The notes under the pieces were generated by a model that ran no database searches, was not told where the DNA came from, and saw only the letters and a list, made by a program, of their open reading frames with translations. A stretch of 64,000 nucleotides of DNA, taken from positions 1-64,000 of the IMG/VR virus record IMGVR_UViG_3300033571_014589; one strand, written 5' to 3'. Below are positions 50,193 to 57,706 of the stretch, piece after piece; within the stretch, counting starts at the first letter, position 1, and every line of letters starts with the position of its first letter. A program made the translations under genes and the position numbers. The DNA comes from a virus.

Positions 50193-53100
50193 ATGGCAAC
50201 AAGCAATAAAGTTTTCGTTTCACCTGGAGTATATACTTCAGAACGTGATTTATCTTTTGTGGCACAAAGTGTGGGTGTTACAACATTAGGTATCGTAGGA
50301 GAAACTTTGAAAGGTCCAGCATTTGAACCAATCTTTATCACAAGTTTCGATGAATTTCAAGCGGTTTTCGGAGGTACACTTCCTGAAAAATTCGTAAACA
50401 CACAAATCCCTAAATATGAAGCGGCATACATTGCAAAATCATATTTACAACAATCAAATCAACTTTTTGTTACAAGAGTTTTAGGTTTGTCAGGTTATGA
50501 CGCAGGACCTTCTTGGTCAATCACGTCTGTGGCAAACGTAAATGGTTCTACAGTAATTCAAAACGCAACACCTTCAAGTGTTGTCGTTACATTCACAGGT
50601 AGTACAGGTTCAACTTCAGTATCTTTTGGTTCATTTGCGTCAACTGTATTTGCAAATGATGTAAATACAACACAATCATTAACTGATGGAACCACAACAA
50701 CTATTAAAAATCAGTTGGATAGTTTTGTAAATTCAGTAATGAATACAAACTCAACAAGTGCAACAACAGCGTATGTATTTGGAACATTAGGTGACACTGT
50801 TTATAATACCTTGACAGGTGCTGGTTATACAGGTCTTACAAATGTTTATAACGTACCATCTTTAAAAAATTCATTAACATCATATTCAAGTAGGGATAAC
50901 GATGCTTGGTATTACTCACAATTTAATATTAGTTCAGGTAATAACTATAGTGGTTATTCATTTAGTGTTGCGGTAACATCACTATCAGGAACCGCATTTG
51001 GAACCGCAGGACAATTTTCAGGTTCTGTAACAATTTCCGCATCAACATTACTTGGAACTGCTTATACCGATTGGAATAATGTTGTGTTAGCAACTCTTCG
51101 TTCAAGAGGTATCGCACCATATGATAATTCAACAAATCCTGATTATCAGGTAACAGGAACTACAGATGTTATTATTGATTTAAGTGGAGTATATTCAGGT
51201 ACAAGTAAAACACCTTTTGGTTCATTTGCAATTTCGGGTGTAACATACGAAGGTAATACATTTAATTTCAAAACATCCCTTGATTCAACAGACCCAAATT
51301 ATATTTCAAAAGTATTTGGTTTATCTAATTTCGGAAAAGATAGAAATGATGTTCCATTGTTTGTTGAAGAAAGTTTCAGCAATATGTTGACCTATGGTTA
51401 TCAAATGGGTTACGTTAAGTCTATTGGTAGTACATTAAAAGGATTACCATCAGCACAAGACGATAACGGAACAAACACATCAATAGGTTGGTATTTGGAA
51501 CAATATCAAACACCTGAAACACCTTACTTAGTTTCTGAATTAAGAGGTAACACAGTTTATGATTTGTTTAAATTTATATCAATTTCTGATGGTAACGCAG
51601 CAAATGCTGAAATTAAAATTTCAATATTAAACATTTCATTTACAAATGGAACATTTGATGTTGGTGTTCGTGATTTTAATGATACAGACCAAAATCCTGT
51701 ATTCATTGAAAAGTTCACAAATTGTTCAATGAACCCAAGTAATAATAACTTTATCGGTGTGAAGATTGGAACAAGTGATGGTGAATACGTACAACGTTCA
51801 AAATTCATAATGGTTGAATTAAACCCTGAAGCTCCGATAGATGCACTTCCTTGTGGTTTTAGAGGTTATCCTTTAAGAACATATAACGGTGTTACATCAG
51901 CATTTCCAATCTACAAAACACAATATGAAACAGCAGGTGATAATACTTTTTATCCTCCTTTTGGTTCACAACAGGTAAGTTCAGGTGATAAAGTTAACAG
52001 AACTTATTTGGGTATTTCAAATACTGTTGGTATTGACCAAGAATATTTCAACTATAAAGGAAAACAAAACCCTACAAATATTGCAACGGCAACAAGTTCA
52101 AATCCTTGGAATTTTATATCAAAAGGATATCACTTAGATTCAGGAGCAACAGTTGTAACAATTCCTTCAACTTATTCTACTTCAGGTACATCAGCATTTG
52201 AAGTTGGTGATGCGTCCTTTAGTTCAGAACCAACAGATTCAACAAGTCCATACTACAGATTAAACGCAAGGAAATTCACTTTGGTTCCTGCGGGTGGTTT
52301 TGATGGCTGGGATATTTACAGAGAATACAGAACAAATGGTGATAATTTCATCATTGGAGGTTCAGGATTCTTGAAAGGTTTTGCACCAACATCACAATTC
52401 CCTACCGCAACTGGTTGGGGAGCGTTTAAGAAGATTACTGTTGACGGTAATTCAAATGATTGGGCTAACACCGATTATTATGCATACTTAAAAGGTCAGA
52501 AGACTTTCGCAAATCCTGAAGCGGTTAACATTAATATTTTTGTTACTCCGGGTATTGATTTTGTTAATAACTCAAACCTTGTTGAAGACGCAATTGATAT
52601 GATTGAAAATGATAGAGCGGATTCACTTTATATTACAACTTGTCCTGATTATAATATGTTTGTATCAAATACAACATCATCAGAAAACTTGATTTACCCT
52701 CAAGAAGCGGTTGATAATTTGGAAACAACAGGAATCGACTCTAACTACACCGCAACTTATTATCCTTGGGTATTGACAAGAGACACTGTAAATAATACAC
52801 AGATTTATCTTCCTCCAACCGCTGAAGTTTGTAGAAACTTGGCGTTGACCGATAACATCGCGTTCCCTTGGTTCGCATCTGCGGGTTACACAAGAGGTAT
52901 TGTAAATGCGGTTAAAGCAAGAAAGAAACTAACACAAGAAGACAGAGATACCCTTTATCAAGGTCATATTAATCCAATTGCGACATTCTCTGATGTTGGA
53001 ACAGTAATTTGGGGTAATAAAACAACACAAATTGCTGAATCCGCTCTTGACAGAATCAACGTAAGAAGATTGTTATTACAAGCTCGTAAGTTGATTTCAG

Positions 53101-53360
53101 CAGTCGCAGTTAGATTGTTGTTTGAACAAAATGACGACAAGGTAAGACAAGACTTCTTGGATTCTGTGAACCCAATCTTGGATTCAATTAGAAGAGACAG
53201 AGGTTTAATTGACTTCAGAGTTGTAGTAACAAATACACCTGAAGATTTAGATAGAAACCAAATGACTGGTAAGATTTATCTAAAACCAACCAAAGCTCTT
53301 GAATTCATTGATATTGAGTTCTTAATTACACCATCAGGTGCATCATTTGAGAATATCTAA
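50193..53360 (+). CDS. 18: Tail sheath protein, T4 gp18-like
   Basis: Contractile sheath subunit. 1055 residues, against 659 in T4 gp18, so with large inserts. N-terminus VFVSPGVYTSERDLSFVAQS with TTLGIVGETLKGPAFEPIFI and SFDEFQAVFGGTLPEKF is the conserved sheath start. The C-terminal domain is clear: VNINIFVTPGIDFVNNSNLV, YYPWVLTRDTVNNTQIYLPP, NIAFPWFASAGYTRGIVNAV, INVRRLLLQARKLISAVAVR and YLKPTKALEFIDIEFLITPS. The middle (110-560) is a Ser/Thr-rich variable region, likely exposed on the tail surface. Followed by a hairpin. Confidence 0.93.
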   Translation: MATSNKVFVSPGVYTSERDLSFVAQSVGVTTLGIVGETLKGPAFEPIFITSFDEFQAVFGGTLPEKFVNTQIPKYEAAYIAKSYLQQSNQLFVTRVLGLSGYDAGPSWSITSVANVNGSTVIQNATPSSVVVTFTGSTGSTSVSFGSFASTVFANDVNTTQSLTDGTTTTIKNQLDSFVNSVMNTNSTSATTAYVFGTLGDTVYNTLTGAGYTGLTNVYNVPSLKNSLTSYSSRDNDAWYYSQFNISSGNNYSGYSFSVAVTSLSGTAFGTAGQFSGSVTISASTLLGTAYTDWNNVVLATLRSRGIAPYDNSTNPDYQVTGTTDVIIDLSGVYSGTSKTPFGSFAISGVTYEGNTFNFKTSLDSTDPNYISKVFGLSNFGKDRNDVPLFVEESFSNMLTYGYQMGYVKSIGSTLKGLPSAQDDNGTNTSIGWYLEQYQTPETPYLVSELRGNTVYDLFKFISISDGNAANAEIKISILNISFTNGTFDVGVRDFNDTDQNPVFIEKFTNCSMNPSNNNFIGVKIGTSDGEYVQRSKFIMVELNPEAPIDALPCGFRGYPLRTYNGVTSAFPIYKTQYETAGDNTFYPPFGSQQVSSGDKVNRTYLGISNTVGIDQEYFNYKGKQNPTNIATATSSNPWNFISKGYHLDSGATVVTIPSTYSTSGTSAFEVGDASFSSEPTDSTSPYYRLNARKFTLVPAGGFDGWDIYREYRTNGDNFIIGGSGFLKGFAPTSQFPTATGWGAFKKITVDGNSNDWANTDYYAYLKGQKTFANPEAVNINIFVTPGIDFVNNSNLVEDAIDMIENDRADSLYITTCPDYNMFVSNTTSSENLIYPQEAVDNLETTGIDSNYTATYYPWVLTRDTVNNTQIYLPPTAEVCRNLALTDNIAFPWFASAGYTRGIVNAVKARKKLTQEDRDTLYQGHINPIATFSDVGTVIWGNKTTQIAESALDRINVRRLLLQARKLISAVAVRLLFEQNDDKVRQDFLDSVNPILDSIRRDRGLIDFRVVVTNTPEDLDRNQMTGKIYLKPTKALEFIDIEFLITPSGASFENI

Positions 53361-53370
53361 TAAACATTAT

Positions 53371-53402
53371 TATGGGGTGGGGAAAAAATAACCCACCCCA
53401 TA
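53371..53402 (+). terminator. Hairpin after the sheath gene
   Basis: TATGGGGTGGG (53371-53381) pairs with CCCACCCCATA (53392-53402) around a 10 base A-rich loop, with no long T run, only an A/T-rich continuation that contains the next TATTTATA element. Likely terminator or processing site separating the abundant sheath message. Confidence 0.65.
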
Positions 53403-53410
53403 TATTTATA
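53403..53410 (+). promoter_or_regulatory. TATTTATA element just after the hairpin
   Basis: 14 bases before ATG 53425. Confidence 0.5.
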
Positions 53411-53424
53411 ATTAAAATACAACT

Positions 53425-53568
53425 ATGAAATTCACAAAAAAAGTATTGTTTGAAAATATGGAAGTTAAGACCAATGGTTTAAAAACTTATTCTGAAAAAC
53501 CTCAGTCTATAATTGTTAGTGAATCACAATTAGAAAGAGTAATTCAAAAAATTTTAAATAAAAAATGA
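53425..53568 (+). CDS. Small 47 aa protein coupled to the HAD-like gene
   Basis: MKFTKKVLFENMEVKTNGLK ending SESQLERVIQKILNKK. It ends ATGA with the start of the HAD-like gene (4 base overlap). Its C-terminal helix (SQLERVIQKIL) resembles the N-terminal helices of other proteins in this window. Confidence 0.6.
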   Translation: MKFTKKVLFENMEVKTNGLKTYSEKPQSIIVSESQLERVIQKILNKK

Positions 53569-54416
53569 ATTATAAAAAACTAATTAGACGTACCCTACAT
53601 AAATTGTCTGAAGGATTTGACCCTAGTGGTCTTCCTGACCATAAATACTATGCTTTTGATTGGGATGATAACGTAATGAACATGCCAACAAAAATCATAG
53701 TATTAGATGAAGATGGTAATGAAGTTGGTATTTCTACTGATGATTTTACCGAACATAGACATCAGATAGGTAAAGAACCTTTTGTATATAATGGTAAAAC
53801 TATTATATCATACGCCGAAAGACCATTTAGAAATTTCAGAGATGAAGGAGAAGCTCAATTCTTGGAAGATATCATGTCAGCAGGATTCGGACCTTCTTGG
53901 AACGACTTTGTTGAATGTATAAATGGGGGTTCAATTTTTGCAATTATTACAGCACGTGGACACAACCCTGAAATCCTTAAAGAAGCGGTATATAAACTCA
54001 TTAAAAACAATATTGGTGGGTTAGATGAGGAAAAGGTTGTTGAGTCGTTAAAAATGTATCATGAGTTAACTGATAAAGAAATTAAAGATGATGATACAAT
54101 GATTAGAGAATATTTGGACATGTGTAGGTTTCATCCTGTTTCATTTGGTACAGGTGCGGAAGCAAATCCTGAAGAAGGAAAAGTTAATGCATTAAGAGAA
54201 TTTATAGGTTATGTAAAACAAGTTTCAAGAGAAATTGGTGGAAGAACCTTATTTAAAAATGACGTTACAAATAATTTTATCATCCCTAAAATTGGTTTTT
54301 CAGATGATGATGAAAAAAATATTGAAAAAATTAAAGATTTCTTAAATAAAGAATTTGGCCTAGAAGCTCCAGTACAGACATATTTAACTAAATCAAATAT
54401 TAAAAGAAAATATTAA
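53565..54416 (+). CDS. HAD-like phosphatase-type protein
   Basis: 283 residues. HKYYAFDWDDNVMNMPTKII has HAD motif I (DWDDN), FAIITARGHNPEILKEAVYK has motif II (TARG) and the acidic KIGFSDDDEKNIEKI near 250 could supply motif IV, although a motif III Lys is not obvious. Proteins with FDWDDN and TARG of this size are common in marine T4-like phages next to tail genes. Unlike the other HAD proteins here it has a helical N-terminus (MNYKKLIRRTLHKLSEG) and lies in the late operon, so it may be virion-associated. Confidence 0.65.
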   Translation: MNYKKLIRRTLHKLSEGFDPSGLPDHKYYAFDWDDNVMNMPTKIIVLDEDGNEVGISTDDFTEHRHQIGKEPFVYNGKTIISYAERPFRNFRDEGEAQFLEDIMSAGFGPSWNDFVECINGGSIFAIITARGHNPEILKEAVYKLIKNNIGGLDEEKVVESLKMYHELTDKEIKDDDTMIREYLDMCRFHPVSFGTGAEANPEEGKVNALREFIGYVKQVSREIGGRTLFKNDVTNNFIIPKIGFSDDDEKNIEKIKDFLNKEFGLEAPVQTYLTKSNIKRKY

Positions 54417-54473
54417 TAATAATTAAAACCAGATTACCTAGGCAATTATATATGAAAAAAACTAAATAGTAAA

Positions 54474-54481
54474 TATTTATA
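54474..54481 (+). promoter_or_regulatory. TATTTATA element before the tube gene
   Basis: Spacer of 40 bases to ATG 54522, with an A-rich leader. Confidence 0.45.
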
Positions 54482-54521
54482 TAGAAAATAAACTAAAGAA
54501 AACAAAATAATGAAATAAAAT

Positions 54522-55010
54522 ATGGCAGACTTATTAATGAAAATGCCCGACCCATACGAACCGAAACAGAAACATAGGTTTATAATGACATTTCCATCCT
54601 CTTTGGGTATTAATTCTTGGTATGTAGAATCAACAAAGAGACCAAAAGTAACAATTAACAAAGCTGATATACCATTTTTGAATACAAAAACTTATGTTGC
54701 AACAAATTTTGAATGGGACACAATTGGAGTTACATTTAGGGACCCAATTGGACCATCAGCGGCACAGGCGTTAATGGAGTGGGTCAGATTACATGCTGAA
54801 TCAGTTACAGGGAGAATGGGTTACTCATCAGGGTATAAAAAGGACATTACACTTGAAATGCTTGACCCAACAGGAGTTGCGGTGGAAAAATGGATATTAC
54901 AAGGTTGTTTCCTAACTGATGTAGATTTCAAAGAATTATCATATGGTGAAGGTGGAATACAAACAATTTCTTGTACGTTGCGTCCAGACCGTTGTATATT
55001 GGTTTATTGA
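54522..55010 (+). CDS. 19: Tail tube protein, T4 gp19-like
   Basis: 162 residues, matching T4 gp19 (163). HRFIMTFPSSLGINSWYVES with PKVTINKADIPFLNTKTYVA, WDTIGVTFRDPIGPSAAQAL and MLDPTGVAVEKWILQGCFLT, FKELSYGEGGIQTISCTLRP follow the gp19 beta-barrel pattern. It forms the inner tube. Followed by a strong terminator. The ATG at 54522 is preferred to one at 54510, which leads straight into a stop. Confidence 0.93.
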   Translation: MADLLMKMPDPYEPKQKHRFIMTFPSSLGINSWYVESTKRPKVTINKADIPFLNTKTYVATNFEWDTIGVTFRDPIGPSAAQALMEWVRLHAESVTGRMGYSSGYKKDITLEMLDPTGVAVEKWILQGCFLTDVDFKELSYGEGGIQTISCTLRPDRCILVY

Positions 55011-55040
55011 AAATTTAAGTACCCTTTACAACCGAATTTT

Positions 55041-55076
55041 AAATCCATATATTTATTTATATGGATTTTATTTTTT
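55041..55076 (+). terminator. Rho-independent terminator after the tube gene
   Basis: AAATCCATATA (55041-55051) pairs with TATATGGATTT (55058-55068), 6 base loop, followed by TATTTTTTT. 11 bp stem. The right arm and loop contain TATTTATA (55054-55061). Confidence 0.85.
55054..55061 (+). promoter_or_regulatory. TATTTATA element inside the tube terminator
   Basis: 40 bases before ATG 55102. It may be a chance part of the stem or a promoter placed in the hairpin. Confidence 0.3.
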
Positions 55077-55101
55077 TCCATAAAAGTAACTAAATAATAT
55101 T

Positions 55102-55863
55102 ATGAACAACGAAATACAATACGGTCAAGTTAATTTTAATTTACCACATGATGTAGTACCATTACCATCTCAAGGTATATTTTACAAAAATAAAAAGAAA
55201 TCGATTAAAGTAGGTTATTTAACCGCTCAAGATGAAAATTTATTGATGTCAAATAATTTACAAGGAGCTGAATTAATGACACAATTAATTAGAACAAAGA
55301 TTTATGAACCTGAAATTAAGATTGAAGATTTATTACCAGGTGATATTGAAGCGGTTTTAATATTTCTAAGAAACACTGCTTTTGGTACAAATTATAATAT
55401 TTCGGCATTGGACCCACAAACGGGAAAAAGATTTGATGCGGGTGTTGATTTAGGTGAAATGAACATTAAGAATGTTAGTGAAAAACCTGATGAAAATGGA
55501 TTTTTTACAGTTAAATTACCAACATCAAAAGATATACTTCAGGTTAAATTATTAACATACGGGGAAGATACCGCAATTGAAAATGAAATGAAGATGTATC
55601 CAAACAGTATGGTTAAACCAATTATTACAAGAAAATTGGAACAACAAATTGTATCAGTTAATGGGTCAAGTGATAGAGGTTCAATATCTTTATATGTAAC
55701 AAATATGCCAATTGCTGATTCAAAATATGTAAGAAAATTTTTAAATGAGGTTGAACCACGTTTGGACTTAAACAAAAAAATTCAAACCCCGTCAGGAGAA
55801 CTAATTGATATTAATATCAATTTTGGGGTTGAGTTTTTTCGGCCTTTCTTCTCAGTACAGTAA
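55102..55863 (+). CDS. Baseplate hub protein, gp26-like, ends at a likely +1 frameshift site
   Basis: 253 residues. VPLPSQGIFYKNKKKSIKVG and LTAQDENLLMSNNLQGAELM are typical of the T4 gp26-like baseplate family (PSxGxxY...G.v.lr.lT..DE..L.n), followed by LLPGDIEAVLIFLRNTAFGT. It stops right after the conserved FF (GVEFFRPFFSVQ). At 55834-55842 the message reads TTT TTT CGG; a +1 slip from TTT onto TTC would bypass CGG and continue as FFGLSSQYSKVLLDEIYFL in the frame of the next entry. The family position, between tube and tape measure, is where a tail chaperone with frameshift is expected. Both products probably form. Confidence 0.72.
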   Translation: MNNEIQYGQVNFNLPHDVVPLPSQGIFYKNKKKSIKVGYLTAQDENLLMSNNLQGAELMTQLIRTKIYEPEIKIEDLLPGDIEAVLIFLRNTAFGTNYNISALDPQTGKRFDAGVDLGEMNIKNVSEKPDENGFFTVKLPTSKDILQVKLLTYGEDTAIENEMKMYPNSMVKPIITRKLEQQIVSVNGSSDRGSISLYVTNMPIADSKYVRKFLNEVEPRLDLNKKIQTPSGELIDININFGVEFFRPFFSVQ

Positions 55864-56008
55864 AGTCCTATTGGATGAAATTTATTTTTTGATTAAGGAC
55901 GGATTTACATATTCCGACATCATGGTCATGCCAACGTATCAAAGAAAATACTTTTTAGGTAAAATTATGCAACGTATCGATTCAATTGACGATGATAATA
56001 AAAAATAA
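55805..56008 (+). CDS. Chaperone-like C-terminal frame, likely reached by +1 frameshift
   Basis: Open frame with no ATG before its conserved part; its first start-like codon is TTG at 55805 and the first ATG comes only at MVMPTYQRK, after the core. From the presumed slip it reads GLSSQYSKVLLDEIYFLIKD then GFTYSDIMVMPTYQRKYFLG, the pattern of tail assembly chaperone tails of T4-like phages (LLDEIYxL...GFTYxDxMxMPxYxRxYFLG). Relative frame is +1 to the gp26-like gene, overlap 59 bases. I read it as the C-terminal extension made on a minority of ribosomes, needed for tape measure assembly. Confidence 0.62.
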   Translation: MILISILGLSFFGLSSQYSKVLLDEIYFLIKDGFTYSDIMVMPTYQRKYFLGKIMQRIDSIDDDNKK

Positions 56009-56016
56009 ATAATAGG

Positions 56017-56028
56017 TATTTATTTATA
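56017..56028 (+). promoter_or_regulatory. Overlapping TATTTAT elements before the tape measure gene
   Basis: TATTTATTTATATG: copies at 56017-56024 and 56021-56028, the second touching the start codon at 56028. Confidence 0.5.
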
Positions 56029-57656
56029 TGTTAGATTTAAATAATATAGACAATGCACAACAGTTAGAAGGCATTTACTCTAAGATAAATAGAAGTGTAT
56101 TATCTGTTAGGGATACTCTGACCGAAACAGATAATATATTAAAAGTATTATTAGGTTCCGCAGGACAAGTAGTTGATAAAGTATCTGTTTTTGATTCTAA
56201 AGTAATTTCAACATCTAGAAGTTTGGGACAAGGTGTTTCCTATGCTAAGGATTTAGAACAAAATTTTGCAAATGTTGCGGAAAGAATAATTAAAATCGGT
56301 GGAAATGCGGACGATGTTGTTGACATATTTAAAACAATGTCAACCGAAATGGGTAGAACGGTTTCATTCACTGAAGAGGCTCTATTCAATATGGCTTTGT
56401 TAAAACAAGTTGGTGTAAGTGATGATTCAATAAAAAGTTTTAATAAATTGTATGATACAATTGGTGGAACTTTTGATGAAGCCGCGACACAACAAATGAT
56501 GTTAGTCAATCAAGCTAAAAGCTATGGATTAAATGTTGGACAATTTATGACTGCGGTATCAGGTCAATTAACAAAAATTAACCAATATGGGTTTCCAAAT
56601 GGTGTTAAAGATTTGGGTGAAATGGTAAGTCGTTCCAAGTTATTAGGAATGAATATGGAAACGGCAATGGGTTTTGCAGATAAGATAATGGACAGTCCTG
56701 AAACGGCAATGGATATTGCCGCACAATTACAAACACTTGGAGGTTCATTTTCATCACTTGCCGACCCTATGGAATTATTATATCTAGCTCAGAATGATTT
56801 AGCGGGGTTAAATGATAAGATAATTAATGCCACTCGTGGATTGGCAACATTTAATAAAGAAACAGGTCAATTTGAAATCAGTGTTAGTGAACGTATGAGA
56901 ATTAAACAAGTTGCAACACAATTTGGTACGGACGCTAATACAATTATTGAAACCTCTTTGAAATTGGCTAAACAAGAACAAATTTTACAAAATCTTAATT
57001 TACAACCAAATTTTAAAGGATTAAGCGAAGAAGATAAAGTTTTAATATCATCATATTCACAATTATCTAAGGAGGGTGGAGTTAAGTTAGAAGGTAAGAC
57101 TATTAGTGAATTTAATAGTGGTCAAATAAATGATTTAATTAATCGATTAAGAGGAACCGAGAAAGAACAATTGTTAACTGATAAAAACGCAATGGATGAA
57201 AATGCTAAACGTATATATGAAAATTCATCAGCGTTAGAAAGAACAACAATACAACAAAATTTATTTAGTAATGCATTATCTTTAGCTGCCTTGCAGTCAG
57301 GTAACTTTCGAGAAAGTTTAAATAGTCTTTCTAATGTATTTGCATCAATTATTGGGGCTGGAGGTAATTTGAAAAGTACTTTTGGAGATAAAGCTATGAG
57401 TATGTTAGATGAAGGCGCCACAAAATTTAAATTAGCTGCAGATGGATTAGGAGAATTAATAAATCAGACTAAAAATCAATCTTCTAATACTCCTAAAGAA
57501 ACAAAAGTAGATTTAATAACTACCACTCCGATAAAAATAACATTAGAAAACACATTAAATTTAGAAAAAGTTATTAAAGATTCTATTAGAAGTGTTATAA
57601 TTGAAACGTTAAAAACTAAAAATGTTGAAATTGTGGAAAATGGTTATTCACGATAA
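56028..57656 (+). CDS. Tape measure-like tail protein
   Basis: 542 residues with long amphipathic helices and scarce Pro/Cys. The stretch NAQQLEGIYSKINRSVLSVR and following DVVDIFKTMSTEMGRTVSFT resemble phage tape measure domains, as does YGLNVGQFMTAVSGQLTKIN with YGFPNGVKDLGEMVSRSKLL. The Ala/Gly/Ser-rich turns (QTLGGSFSSLADPMELLYL) fit. Position after tube and chaperone is canonical. 542 residues, about the size of T4 gp29, imply a moderate tail length. It would be chaperoned by the frame-shifted product upstream. Confidence 0.75.
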   Translation: MLDLNNIDNAQQLEGIYSKINRSVLSVRDTLTETDNILKVLLGSAGQVVDKVSVFDSKVISTSRSLGQGVSYAKDLEQNFANVAERIIKIGGNADDVVDIFKTMSTEMGRTVSFTEEALFNMALLKQVGVSDDSIKSFNKLYDTIGGTFDEAATQQMMLVNQAKSYGLNVGQFMTAVSGQLTKINQYGFPNGVKDLGEMVSRSKLLGMNMETAMGFADKIMDSPETAMDIAAQLQTLGGSFSSLADPMELLYLAQNDLAGLNDKIINATRGLATFNKETGQFEISVSERMRIKQVATQFGTDANTIIETSLKLAKQEQILQNLNLQPNFKGLSEEDKVLISSYSQLSKEGGVKLEGKTISEFNSGQINDLINRLRGTEKEQLLTDKNAMDENAKRIYENSSALERTTIQQNLFSNALSLAALQSGNFRESLNSLSNVFASIIGAGGNLKSTFGDKAMSMLDEGATKFKLAADGLGELINQTKNQSSNTPKETKVDLITTTPIKITLENTLNLEKVIKDSIRSVIIETLKTKNVEIVENGYSR

Positions 57657-57683
57657 ATAATATTAAAAAAAATCATTTTAATC

Positions 57684-57691
57684 TATTTATA
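57684..57691 (+). promoter_or_regulatory. TATTTATA element before the gene at 57707
   Basis: Spacer 15 bases, with an A-rich leader ending AAAAAA before ATG. Confidence 0.45.
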
Positions 57692-57706
57692 ATAAAATAG
57701 AAAAAA

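Noticed and set aside
54510-54521. ATG at 54510 as tube protein start
   Set aside because: It is followed by AAA and then a stop; the ATG at 54522 gives the conserved tube start.
55102-56008. Classical -1 slippery frameshift
   Set aside because: The second frame is +1 (or -2) relative to the first, so a -1 slip at TTTTTT would give the wrong frame.
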